64,000 nucleotides of DNA from Polaromonas sp. (GTDB lineage: Bacteria > Pseudomonadota > Gammaproteobacteria > Burkholderiales > Burkholderiaceae_C): assembly GCF_029945925.1 (NCBI RefSeq), contig NZ_JAQSDN010000004.1, positions 1 through 64,000 on the forward strand, in the 5' to 3' direction. Under the pieces are notes generated by a model, which saw only the letters and a program-made list of their open reading frames with translations, searched no databases and had not been told where the DNA came from. This document shows, one piece after another, positions 54,278-64,000 of this stretch (the stretch's first letter is position 1; each line of letters starts with the position of its first letter). The translations under genes and the position numbers were made by a program.

Positions 54278-55264
54278 ATGACTTTTTTCAAACCCACGCT
54301 GACCCGACTCGCCTTGGGCATGACGCTGGCACTCGGCCTGGTGGCCGGTGCTGCGGCGCAGACGACCATGAAGATCAGCATCTCGACATCGCAGAACTCG
54401 CACCAGGGCGTGGCCATCGACACCTTCGCCAAGGAAGTGGAAAAGCGCACCGGTGGCCGCTACAAGGTCCAGACCTTCTACAGCGGCTCCCTCGGCGGTG
54501 AGCGCGAGTCCATCGAGGCCGTGCAGCTGGGCACCCAGGAACTGGCTTTCTCGTCGACCGGCCCGGTCCCCAACTTCGTGCCCGAAACCAAGATTCTCGA
54601 CGTGCCTTTCCTGTTCCGCGACAAGGCCCACGCACGTGCGGTGCTGGACGGCCCGATCGGCCAGGACCTGCTCGTCAAGTTCGAAGCCAAGGGCTTCAAG
54701 GCATTGGCTTGGGGCGAAAATGGTTTCCGCCACATGACCAACAGCAAGCGTGACGTGAAGACGCCCGAGGACCTGAAGGGCCTGAAAATGCGCACCATGG
54801 AAAATCCAGTGCACATTGCGGCCTACAAGGGCTTCGGCATCATCACCACCCCCATGGCTTTTCCCGAGGTGTTCACCGCACTGCAGCAGGGCACGGTTGA
54901 CGGCCAGGAAAATCCGCTGTCGGTCATCATCGCGTCCAAGTTTGACCAGGTCCAGAAACACCTGTCACTGACCGGCCACGTCTATTCGCCCTGCATCTGG
55001 GTGATGAACAAGGCCGTCTTCGACAAGCTCAGCGCCGCCGACAAGAAAGCCTTCCTCGAAGCGGCCGCCGAAGGCACCAAGGCCAACCGCGCGCGCGTGG
55101 ACGAAGACGATGCCAAAGGCGTGGCCGACCTGCGCGCCAAGGGCATGACCGTGATCGACAATGTCGACAAGGCCAAGTTCGTCGCCGCCCTGGCACCCGT
55201 GAACGCCGAGTTTGAAAAGCAGTTCGGCAAGGCCAACATCGAAAAGATCCGCAGCGTCAAGTAA
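54278..55264 (+). CDS. TRAP transporter solute-binding protein (DctP family)
   Basis: A 328-residue periplasmic binding protein. Signal peptide ~1-27 (LGMTLALGLVAGAAAQ). The mature protein has KISISTSQNSHQGVAIDTFA, YSGSLGGERESIEAVQLGTQ, the conserved Arg in GLKMRTMENPVHI and TVDGQENPLSVI, all typical of DctP. GAGGAG at 54265-54270 supports the ATG at 54278. It captures an organic acid, perhaps D-erythronate given the neighbouring dehydrogenase. Confidence 0.93.
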   Translation: MTFFKPTLTRLALGMTLALGLVAGAAAQTTMKISISTSQNSHQGVAIDTFAKEVEKRTGGRYKVQTFYSGSLGGERESIEAVQLGTQELAFSSTGPVPNFVPETKILDVPFLFRDKAHARAVLDGPIGQDLLVKFEAKGFKALAWGENGFRHMTNSKRDVKTPEDLKGLKMRTMENPVHIAAYKGFGIITTPMAFPEVFTALQQGTVDGQENPLSVIIASKFDQVQKHLSLTGHVYSPCIWVMNKAVFDKLSAADKKAFLEAAAEGTKANRARVDEDDAKGVADLRAKGMTVIDNVDKAKFVAALAPVNAEFEKQFGKANIEKIRSVK

Positions 55265-55298
55265 GCTGCCCGTTCGCTACGCTTTTTGTAGCTGAACA

Positions 55299-55329
55299 CG
55301 CCCGCAGCCATTAGGCTTGCGGGCGTTTT
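55299..55329 (+). terminator. Terminator-like hairpin between dctP and dctQ
   Basis: Stem CGCCCGCAGCC/GGCTTGCGGGCG with one bulged base and an ATTA loop, then TTTT. It lies 34 bases after the binding-protein stop and before the membrane-subunit genes. It is probably a partial terminator giving more binding protein than membrane subunits, as found in many transporter operons. The preceding TTTTTGTAGCTG also resembles the left half of the dispersed repeat. Confidence 0.75.
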
Positions 55330-55350
55330 CCTTGCAGAACCGGGATTCCC

Positions 55351-55845
55351 ATGAAAAACACCTTTCTCAGACTCGAACGCTGGACCACGGGGTTTGCCAC
55401 GCTGGTGGCCTGCCTCATGCTGGTGATCGCGTCCTCGCTGGGCATGTTCCAGATCGTGACGCGCTTCGTGCTCGAGCAGCCTGCCGAGTGGAGCGAGATC
55501 CTGATCCGCCTGTCGCTGATCTGGATGGTCTTCATGGGCATACCGGCGGCCTTCCGCCAGGGCGCCATGGTCAGCGTCGATGTGCTCTACCGCTGGAGCC
55601 CCATCAAGGTCAAACGCATCCTCGACTGGGTGGTCTGCTTGGCCGCCCTGGCCCTGATCGGCGTCATCATCTGGTGGGGCTGGGACTACGCCATCCGCGG
55701 GCAAGTGCAGTCCATGGCGGGCCTGGAGTCCATCTCCATGTTCTGGGGTTATGTGGCCATGCCGATAGGCGGCATGTTCTGCGTAATCGGCATCATCGGC
55801 AACCTGCTTGATCCGCAGCGCGAGGAACTGGAGACGGCAACATGA
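55351..55845 (+). CDS. TRAP transporter small permease (DctQ family)
   Basis: A 164-residue membrane protein with four predicted helices. DctQ marks are ARRF-like QIVTRFVLEQPAEWSEILIR and WMVFMGIPAAFRQGAMVSVD. It packs against the large permease. It begins after the hairpin and is followed by dctM 49 bases downstream. Confidence 0.93.
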   Translation: MKNTFLRLERWTTGFATLVACLMLVIASSLGMFQIVTRFVLEQPAEWSEILIRLSLIWMVFMGIPAAFRQGAMVSVDVLYRWSPIKVKRILDWVVCLAALALIGVIIWWGWDYAIRGQVQSMAGLESISMFWGYVAMPIGGMFCVIGIIGNLLDPQREELETAT

Positions 55846-55894
55846 GCTGCATCATCAACAACACCGACAACAACTTTTTTCCGGGGATCGCCCA

Positions 55895-57172
55895 ATGACC
55901 GCCGTCATGCTGACCACCATGATCGTGTGTTTCGCACTGACGATCTCCGTTGCCGTGTCCATCGGGCTGGCTTCCATCTTCGGCATCCAGGCGACCAATG
56001 CCCACATGCTGATCTCCGTCAAGGAGATGTTCAACGCCATCAACAAGTTTCCGCTGGCCGCCATTCCGTTTTTCATCCTCGCCGGCAACCTGATGGAGAC
56101 CGGCGGCATTTCGCGCCGCCTGGTCGAGTTTGCGAAAAGCATCGTCGGCGGCGTCCAGGGCGGCCTGCCCATGACCTGCGTGCTGACCTGCATGATTTTT
56201 GCCGCGGTCTCCGGCTCGTCGGTGGCCACCACGTTTGCGGTGGGCGCGATCCTGATTCCCGCCCTGATCAAACATGGCTACCCCACCAGCTACGCCGCGG
56301 CCCTGCAGGCCACCAGCGCCGAGCTGGGCGTGATCATTCCGCCCTCGATTCCGCTGATCCTGTACGGCGTCAGCGCCGAGGTCTCGATCGGCGAACTGTT
56401 CATCGCCGGCGTCGGCCCGGGCATCCTGATCAGCCTGTCGCTGATGGCTTTTGTCTACGTGTATTGCAAGATCAAGGGTTGGGGCAAGAACGACGGCGAC
56501 GGGCGCCTGGGTTTCTTCAAGGCCACCTGGCAGGCCGGCTGGGCATTGCTGATGCCGGTCATCATTCTTGGCGGCATCTATGGCGGTATCTTCACGCCGA
56601 CCGAGGCAGCAGCCGTGGCCGTGTTCTACGCGCTGATCGTGGGCGGAGTGATCTACCGCGAGATCAAGCTGCCGACACTGGTGCTGGTGCTGCGCAAGTC
56701 GGTGATTTCCAGCGCCGTCATCATGTTCATCATTGCCAATGCCGGGTTGTTTGCCTTCCTGATCACGCGCGCCGGTGTGCCCGATGCCATTGGCCGCTGG
56801 CTGGAAGCGGTGCTGCAGTCGCCTACCCTCTTTCTGCTGGGCGTCAATGCCGCGCTCTTCTTCATCGGCATGTTCATCGAAACCAGCGCCGCCATCATCG
56901 TGCTGGCGCCCATCCTGGCTCCCGTGGCCATGCACTTCGGCATCGACCCGGTGCATTTCGGCATGGTGATGGTCGTCAACCTGGCGCTGGGCATGATCAC
57001 GCCGCCGTTCGGCGTGAATCTTTTCGCGGCCTGCACCGTCGCCAAAATATCGCTGGACCGGATCGTCGGTCACCTGATTCCCTTCGTGCTGGTCATCATC
57101 GCCTGCCTGATGGTGATCACTTATTTCCCAGCCATCTCGCTGACCCTACGCGATCTGGTCTACGCCCGCTAG
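55895..57172 (+). CDS. TRAP transporter large permease (DctM family)
   Basis: A 425-residue ion-coupled permease with about a dozen membrane helices. Seen: FPLAAIPFFILAGNLMETGG, AAVSGSSVATTFAVGAI, VIIPPSIPLILYG, GIFTPTEAAAVAVFYAL and GMITPPFGVNLFAA, the hairpin regions of the DctM elevator domain. Start at 55895 (MTAVMLTT), behind GGGGAT. An in-frame start at 55808 would overlap dctQ and adds a non-hydrophobic extension, so it was not used. Confidence 0.95.
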   Translation: MTAVMLTTMIVCFALTISVAVSIGLASIFGIQATNAHMLISVKEMFNAINKFPLAAIPFFILAGNLMETGGISRRLVEFAKSIVGGVQGGLPMTCVLTCMIFAAVSGSSVATTFAVGAILIPALIKHGYPTSYAAALQATSAELGVIIPPSIPLILYGVSAEVSIGELFIAGVGPGILISLSLMAFVYVYCKIKGWGKNDGDGRLGFFKATWQAGWALLMPVIILGGIYGGIFTPTEAAAVAVFYALIVGGVIYREIKLPTLVLVLRKSVISSAVIMFIIANAGLFAFLITRAGVPDAIGRWLEAVLQSPTLFLLGVNAALFFIGMFIETSAAIIVLAPILAPVAMHFGIDPVHFGMVMVVNLALGMITPPFGVNLFAACTVAKISLDRIVGHLIPFVLVIIACLMVITYFPAISLTLRDLVYAR

Positions 57173-57307
57173 GAGCCTGCGCGGCAGAAGGCGTCGAAGC
57201 TTTGCAGCCGACCTTCCTTCCGCCGTTCAGACGCCTGGCCCGCCCAGGCTTCATACGTGTGTCATATTGTGTATGCATGATCGGTGCTTTACCGTTCAGG
57301 ACGCCCC

Positions 57308-57886
57308 ATGCAGCTCCACAAGACAGACCTCGCCCGGGCCGAGCTCAAATCGGGAACCCGCACGCTCGGCCAGCGCGAGCGCACCCTGCTGTTGCTGGCC
57401 GATGGCAGCAAGTCCGTTTTGGACTTCCGGCCGCTCTTCAATGGTGACGGCGAGGAAATCGCCCTGCGCCTGATGCGCGAAGGTTTTCTGCAGACCCAGC
57501 ATGGCAAGTCGTCACAAGCCGTCCGCCCACCGGTGATTGCGGCAGACAAACCACAGCCCGCCAAGTCTGAAAGGCAGCCACTTCCGCAAAACAATCCTGC
57601 TCCACCGGCACCCGCCCGGGTGTCAGCAGACCAGTTTGACGGAAAAAGGTCGCTGGCAACCACACGAATGTTCCTCTTTGATATCTGTGAACGCATGTTT
57701 TCCAAGCGGCATCCCGAGCTGGCCGGGACCTTCCGCGATGCTCTGCGCGACGCCCGGGATCGCGACGCCATGCTGGCCACCTCCCGCCGCATGATCGAGG
57801 AGATCGAGAAGATCTCGGGGCACGAACGGGCTGACTCCATCAGTGAGCGCATCGCCATGCTGCTGCCTGCCGAGCAGGCGGCCTGA
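57308..57886 (+). CDS. Unknown protein upstream of the glycine cleavage operon
   Basis: A 192-residue protein with no family recognised with confidence. Residues ~1-65 (LGQRERTLLLLADGSKSVLD, LRLMREGFLQTQ) look like a small winged-helix-like module. A Pro-rich linker follows (~80-110), then a helical C-terminal part (HPELAGTFRDALRDARDRDA, ISERIAMLLPAE). It is soluble. The ATG at 57308 is preferred; a GTG at 57284 would add eight residues. Similar N-modules appear in Burkholderiales proteins of regulatory type, so a role in regulation is possible but unproved. Confidence 0.65.
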   Translation: MQLHKTDLARAELKSGTRTLGQRERTLLLLADGSKSVLDFRPLFNGDGEEIALRLMREGFLQTQHGKSSQAVRPPVIAADKPQPAKSERQPLPQNNPAPPAPARVSADQFDGKRSLATTRMFLFDICERMFSKRHPELAGTFRDALRDARDRDAMLATSRRMIEEIEKISGHERADSISERIAMLLPAEQAA

Positions 57887-57909
57887 GGCCGGCTTCAGCT
57901 ACACTTGCG

Positions 57910-58130
57910 CGGTCAGGAGAGAGTTTTCCTCGCGAAAACCGCCGAAGGCGCATGCGGCACCCCAATGGTGCTCTGAACGCTCAGGCAAAAGGACTGGCAA
58001 CCGCCACCCGGGCGAACATCTTCCGGGCGGCGTTCCCTACTGGAGAGAGGCCACCTTCGAGGTGGTCCACCGAAGGAGCAAACCTGCATCGCCAGGCGAA
58101 TCTCTCAGGTAAAGAGGACAGCAGGGGCAG
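57910..58130 (+). promoter_or_regulatory. Tandem glycine riboswitch
   Basis: Two glycine aptamers in series. Aptamer 1 (57912-57995): GGTCAGGAGAGAG, CCGCCGAAGGCGCA, CTCAGGCAAAAGGAC. Aptamer 2 (58038-58120): TACTGGAGAGAGG, CCACCGAAGGAGCAAACC, TCTCTCAGGTAAAGAGGACA. The linker is about 40 bases. It lies directly upstream of gcvT and should switch on glycine cleavage when glycine is high. The second aptamer ends only ~25 bases before the annotated gcvT start, so control is probably at translation initiation; no terminator hairpin is visible between. Confidence 0.96.
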
Positions 58131-58143
58131 CCCATGATTTTTC

Positions 58144-59316
58144 ATGGATAACGACTTGCCCCCGGAGAACGCCTTGTCCGCCATCGCCCTTGAACTGCTG
58201 AAAACACCGCTGTACGACCTGCACCTGGAACTGGGCGCGCGCATGGTGCCGTTTGCCGGTTACGCCATGCCGGTCCAATACCCGGCCGGCCTGATGGCCG
58301 AGCACCACCACACCCGCCAGGCCGCCGGCCTGTTCGATGTCTCGCACATGGGCCAGCTGCGCCTGGTCGGTCTTGATGCCGCGGCCGCGCTGGAAACCCT
58401 GATCCCGGTCGATGTGATCGACCTGCCCGCCGGCAAGCAGCGCTACGGCCTGCTGCTCAATGAGGACGGCGGCATCATCGACGATCTGATGTTCTTCAAC
58501 CGCGACTACTCGAACGGCGGCGACATCTTCGTCATCGTCAACGGTGCCTGCAAGGTCGGCGACATCGCGCATATCGAGGCAAAAATCGGCACGCGTTGCC
58601 AGGTCATTCCCATGCCCGACATGGCGCTGCTGGCACTGCAGGGCCCGCAGGCCGTCACCGCGCTCTCGCGCCTCGCACCCGGCGTCGAGAAACTGGTTTT
58701 CATGACCGGCGGGCGTTTTACCGTCGCCGGTTGCGACTGCTTTCTCACACGCAGCGGCTACACCGGCGAAGATGGTTTCGAGATTTCCGTGCCCGCCGCG
58801 CAGGCCGACACCCTGGCCCGGGCCCTGCTGGCCCAGCCCGAAGTCAAACCCGTCGGCCTGGGCGCGCGCAACTCGCTGCGGCTCGAAGCCGGCCTGTGCC
58901 TCTATGGCAATGACATCGACACCACCACCACACCGGTCGAGGCCAGCCTGAACTGGGCGATCCAGAAAGTGCGTCGCACCGGCGGTGCGCGCGCCGGCGG
59001 TTTTCCGGGTGCCGACAAGATACTGGCGCAACTGGCCGACCCCGCCGCGCTGGGGCGCAAGCGCGTGGGCCTGGTGGCGCTGGAACGCATTCCCGTGCGC
59101 GACCACACGGCCCTGCAAAGCCTGGACGGCACGCCGATTGGCGAAGTCACCAGCGGCCTGCTGGGCCCCAGCATCGACAAGCCGGTGGCCATGGGTTACG
59201 TGAAGCCCGAATTCTCGGCCATCGGTACACGCGTGAACGCCATCGTGCGCGGCAAACCCGTGCCCATGGAAGTCAGCCCCATGCCTTTTGTTCCAAATCG
59301 CTATTTCCGCGGTTGA
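58144..59316 (+). CDS. gcvT: Glycine cleavage system T protein (aminomethyltransferase)
   Basis: A 390-residue tetrahydrofolate-dependent protein releasing ammonia and methylene-THF from aminomethyl-lipoyl GcvH. Seen: [63 protein letters not shown]. It is ~25 residues longer than usual at the N-terminus. The start is uncertain: ATG 58144 lacks a well-spaced ribosome site and overlaps a five-codon frame (58134-58151), whereas TTG 58174 has GGAG eight bases upstream and would give 380 residues. Confidence 0.95.
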   Translation: MDNDLPPENALSAIALELLKTPLYDLHLELGARMVPFAGYAMPVQYPAGLMAEHHHTRQAAGLFDVSHMGQLRLVGLDAAAALETLIPVDVIDLPAGKQRYGLLLNEDGGIIDDLMFFNRDYSNGGDIFVIVNGACKVGDIAHIEAKIGTRCQVIPMPDMALLALQGPQAVTALSRLAPGVEKLVFMTGGRFTVAGCDCFLTRSGYTGEDGFEISVPAAQADTLARALLAQPEVKPVGLGARNSLRLEAGLCLYGNDIDTTTTPVEASLNWAIQKVRRTGGARAGGFPGADKILAQLADPAALGRKRVGLVALERIPVRDHTALQSLDGTPIGEVTSGLLGPSIDKPVAMGYVKPEFSAIGTRVNAIVRGKPVPMEVSPMPFVPNRYFRG

Positions 59317-59341
59317 AGTTTTTATTATTCTGGAGAAACCC

Positions 59342-59710
59342 ATGATCAAGTACACCGAAGACCACGAATGGATCAACGTTGACGGCGACATCGCCACCGT
59401 CGGCATCACCCCCCACGCGCAGGACGCGCTCGGCGACGTGGTGTTTGTCGACCTGCCTTCCGTTGGCAGCACGCTGGCGCAAAAAGAAGTCGCCGGTGTC
59501 GTCGAGTCGGTCAAGGCCGCGGCCGACGTCTACATGCCCATCAGCGGCGAAGTCACCGAAGTCAACGAAGCCCTGCGCGACGACCCCTCGCTGGCCAACA
59601 GCGACCCCTTGGGCGCCGGCTGGTTCTTCAAGGTGAAACTGTCTGACAAATCGCAACTGGACGCGCTGATGGATGAGACCAGCTACACCACCTTTTCCGC
59701 AACTGCGTAA
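59342..59710 (+). CDS. gcvH: Glycine cleavage system H protein
   Basis: A 122-residue lipoyl carrier protein shuttling the aminomethyl group between GcvP, GcvT and the lipoamide dehydrogenase. The lipoylated Lys is in [12 protein letters not shown]. Opening [13 protein letters not shown] and C-terminal [10 protein letters not shown] are typical. GGAG precedes the ATG at 59342, and the gene lies 25 bases after gcvT. Confidence 0.97.
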   Translation: MIKYTEDHEWINVDGDIATVGITPHAQDALGDVVFVDLPSVGSTLAQKEVAGVVESVKAAADVYMPISGEVTEVNEALRDDPSLANSDPLGAGWFFKVKLSDKSQLDALMDETSYTTFSATA

Positions 59711-59732
59711 ATAGCCCTCCCGCCCCACTGTT

Positions 59733-59799
59733 CGGACTGAGCCTGTCGAAGTCTTGCCTCACTGTTCACCGACCCTTCGACAAGCTCAGGGCGAACGAA
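59733..59799. repeat. Dispersed CTGAGCCTGTCGAAG / CTTCGACAAGCTCAGG repeat inside the gcv operon
   Basis: TTCGGACTGAGCCTGTCGAA near 59733 and CCTTCGACAAGCTCAGGGCG near 59773 face each other as an inverted pair, the same family as at 3351 and 9104. It fills the 103-base gap between gcvH and gcvP, the only large spacing in the operon, and could affect gcvP transcript level or stability. Confidence 0.75.
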
Positions 59800-59813
59800 T
59801 CCTGGAAACTGCC

Positions 59814-62708
<2,895 letters not shown>

Positions 62709-62714
62709 GCAAGC

Positions 62715-62745
62715 GTCCCGGGCACCAGCAGCCACGGGACTTTTT
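62715..62745 (+). terminator. Intrinsic terminator after gcvP
   Basis: Stem GTCCCGGGC/GCC(A)CGGGAC with one bulged A and a 7-base loop, followed by TTTTT. It lies 7 bases after the gcvP stop and closes the gcvTHP operon. Confidence 0.9.
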
Positions 62746-62805
62746 GCTACTGATTCCATAGCTGCCTCCGCCCGTCTCACAAGGGCTGGAGGCCGATTTC
62801 ACCTG
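62744..62805 (+). repeat. Dispersed ATAGCT...AAGGGCTGGAGGCC repeat, copy E
   Basis: GCTACTGATTCCATAGCTGC, CTCCGCCC, CACAAGGGCTGGAGGCCGATTTC, aligned with copy D. It begins in the T-run of the gcvP terminator. The rest of the 319-base gap (to 63027) has no convincing gene; a TTGACA at 62946 is a possible -35 for the following gene, but no good -10 follows at 17 bases. Confidence 0.6.
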
Positions 62806-63027
62806 TAGCCCGGGGGCTGGTAGCCAATCCCGCTGCTGCCTGACGCCCGATGGCCAGGCGGGTGCGACGCCAGCCCTGCCCCACACTGAGCGGCCGGTCA
62901 CGGTCACTGCGCCAGCGGGCGGACCCGATCCGATGTCGTCAGCTCTTGACAGCGATCAAGCCCGCGCGGCCATCCCAGCCCAGAATGTCGTCGAACTTTC
63001 CCTTTTTGACGATGGTGGAGGTGACCC

Positions 63028-63480
63028 ATGGACGACGACATCAAGCGGAAAATCATGGCGCTGCTGGACCAGCATCGCATCATGACGGTGGCAACATTGC
63101 GGCCCGATGGCTGGCCCCAGGCCACGACGGTCGGCTACGTGAACGAGGGGCTGACGCTTTATTTTCTCTGCGGTCTGGACAGCCAGAAGGCAACAAACCT
63201 GGCGCGTGACAATCGGCTCTCGCTGACCATCGATCACGACACGGCGGATTTGATGGCCATCACCGGCCTGTCGATGGCAGCCCACGCGCAGGCGGTGAGT
63301 GACCGGGCTGAGGCCGAAAAAGTCCTGCGCATGCTGCCGCTGAAATACCCGGAGGCACAACCCCTGCCGATGAAGATGCCGGAGCCGGACGAGGTCCGCA
63401 TCTTCCGCGTCACACCCTCGGTCATCTCCGTCCTTGATTACACCCAGGGCTTTGGGCATACGGATCTGGTCACTTGCTGA
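63028..63480 (+). CDS. Pyridoxamine 5'-phosphate oxidase-fold protein
   Basis: A 150-residue split-barrel flavin-binding-type protein: MTVATLRPDGWPQATTVGYV (FMN-site strand pattern), LTLYFLCGLDSQKATNLARD, RLSLTIDHDT. The family includes PNPOx, F420/FMN-dependent reductases and heme-utilisation-like proteins; this size and motif set do not identify the substrate. The ribosome site GGAGGTGACC just before the ATG is very strong, so the start is secure. Confidence 0.85.
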   Translation: MDDDIKRKIMALLDQHRIMTVATLRPDGWPQATTVGYVNEGLTLYFLCGLDSQKATNLARDNRLSLTIDHDTADLMAITGLSMAAHAQAVSDRAEAEKVLRMLPLKYPEAQPLPMKMPEPDEVRIFRVTPSVISVLDYTQGFGHTDLVTC

Positions 63481-63580
63481 TGGCGTCGCTCTCACGGCTT
63501 TGCTCTCATCCGCGACCCGGATGTTCTCCAGACCTGCAACCGGGGTAATGCCGCCTGACTTCCAGTCCAAGGTCTCCGCC

Positions 63581-64000
63581 ATGCGCCCCACCTTCAGCAC
63601 TGAACTCGTCAACAACCCCCTGGAAGACGCCGGGCTGTATGTTGATTTCATGTTCGAGAAGCGGGCGCTGCTGTTTGACCTGGGCGACCTCACGGTGCTG
63701 CCGGCCAAAAAGATACTGCGAATTTCGGATGTGTTTGTCACGCACACCCACATGGACCACTTCTACGGTTTCGACCGTCTGCTACGGCTCTGCCTGGGCC
63801 GTCACAAGCACATCCGCCTGTACGGCCCGCCCGGTTTTACGGCCCAGGTCGGGCACAAGCTTGCCGCCTACACCTGGAACCTGGTCGACAACTATCCCGG
63901 CGACTTCGTGATCGATGTCTGGGAGATCGATGCCGCATGGCAGGCCCTGGGCACCCGCCTGCGTTGCCATCGGCATTTTCAGCCGGAGCCGCTGGCACCG
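63581..64000 (+). CDS. Metallo-beta-lactamase-fold hydrolase (RNase Z-like), 3' end cut by window edge
   Basis: At least 140 residues, with the frame open to the last base. Opening MRPTFSTELVNNPLEDAGLY, LLFDLGDL, and the metal motif VFVTHTHMDHFYGFDRLLR (H-x-H-x-D-H), then RLYGPPGFTAQV, as in tRNase Z-like and related hydrolases. An in-frame ATG at 63548 would add 11 residues; 63581 is chosen because similarity seems to begin there. The rest of the protein, needed to tell RNase Z from other members, lies outside. Confidence 0.82.
   Translation, partial: MRPTFSTELVNNPLEDAGLYVDFMFEKRALLFDLGDLTVLPAKKILRISDVFVTHTHMDHFYGFDRLLRLCLGRHKHIRLYGPPGFTAQVGHKLAAYTWNLVDNYPGDFVIDVWEIDAAWQALGTRLRCHRHFQPEPLAP

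Noticed and set aside
55793-57073. Open frame antisense to dctM, very rich in His, Asp and Gln
   Set aside because: This is the complement of a hydrophobic membrane-protein gene, which always yields such composition; no family match.
58105-59514. Open frame antisense to gcvT and gcvH
   Set aside because: Crosses two well-defined genes on the other strand and shows no recognisable domain.

Overview
The window is about 64 kb of GC-rich, densely coding bacterial chromosome. The gene set (glycine-riboswitch gcvTHP, FMN-riboswitch ribH, ETF-QO, TRAP and polyamine transporters, an MSHA-like pilus locus), the protein sequences and two families of short dispersed repeats suggest a betaproteobacterium of the Burkholderiales, most likely Comamonadaceae (Polaromonas/Rhodoferax/Variovorax-like). 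The assignment is inferred from protein similarity as remembered, not from a search. No insertion sequence, prophage, CRISPR array or plasmid function was seen.

Layout. (1) 1-7388, plus strand: a transglutaminase/DUF2126 protein cut by the left edge, a circularly permuted ATP-grasp/alpha-E fusion and a second transglutaminase, which together form a predicted peptide-ligase locus; a RidA-family gene follows. (2) 8231-9067: an FMN riboswitch controlling a stand-alone lumazine synthase. (3) 9199-11823, minus: alaS. (4) 11911-21811: a LysR regulator divergent from a polyamine ABC transporter plus three enzymes taking aminobutyraldehyde to GABA, succinate semialdehyde and succinate, ending with a small exported DsrE-family gene. 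(5) tRNA-Gly(CCC), then a periplasmic-binding/PAS histidine kinase broken by a one-base frameshift. (6) 25004-39185, minus: an almost gap-free operon for an MSHA-like type IV pilus (ATPase MshM, secretin MshL, MshN, MshE, MshG, MshI/J/K-like proteins, two prepilin-like proteins) with a two-component system embedded between the two prepilin genes.

(7) 39633-41655: scoAB (3-oxoacid CoA-transferase) divergent from a PAS-LuxR regulator. (8) 41730-43972: a protein kinase/universal stress protein fusion overlapping a metallophosphoesterase. (9) 44213-47459: a ribosome-hibernation-like protein, two exported proteins of unknown role, and a divergent pair of carboxymuconolactone-decarboxylase/AhpD-type genes. 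(10) 47484-53054: a Lon-like protease, a hotdog thioesterase, a short-chain dehydrogenase and ETF-ubiquinone oxidoreductase. (11) 53193-57172: a probable D-erythronate dehydrogenase with a complete TRAP transporter. (12) 57308-62708: an unknown protein, a tandem glycine riboswitch and gcvTHP. (13) The right end holds a pyridoxamine-phosphate-oxidase-fold protein and the start of a metallo-beta-lactamase-fold hydrolase cut by the window edge.

The least explained parts are the ATP-grasp/alpha-E/transglutaminase locus, the pilus operon with its own signalling pair, the kinase/phosphoesterase pair, and a dispersed repeat that appears to have been absorbed into the signal-peptide region of the DsrE-family gene.
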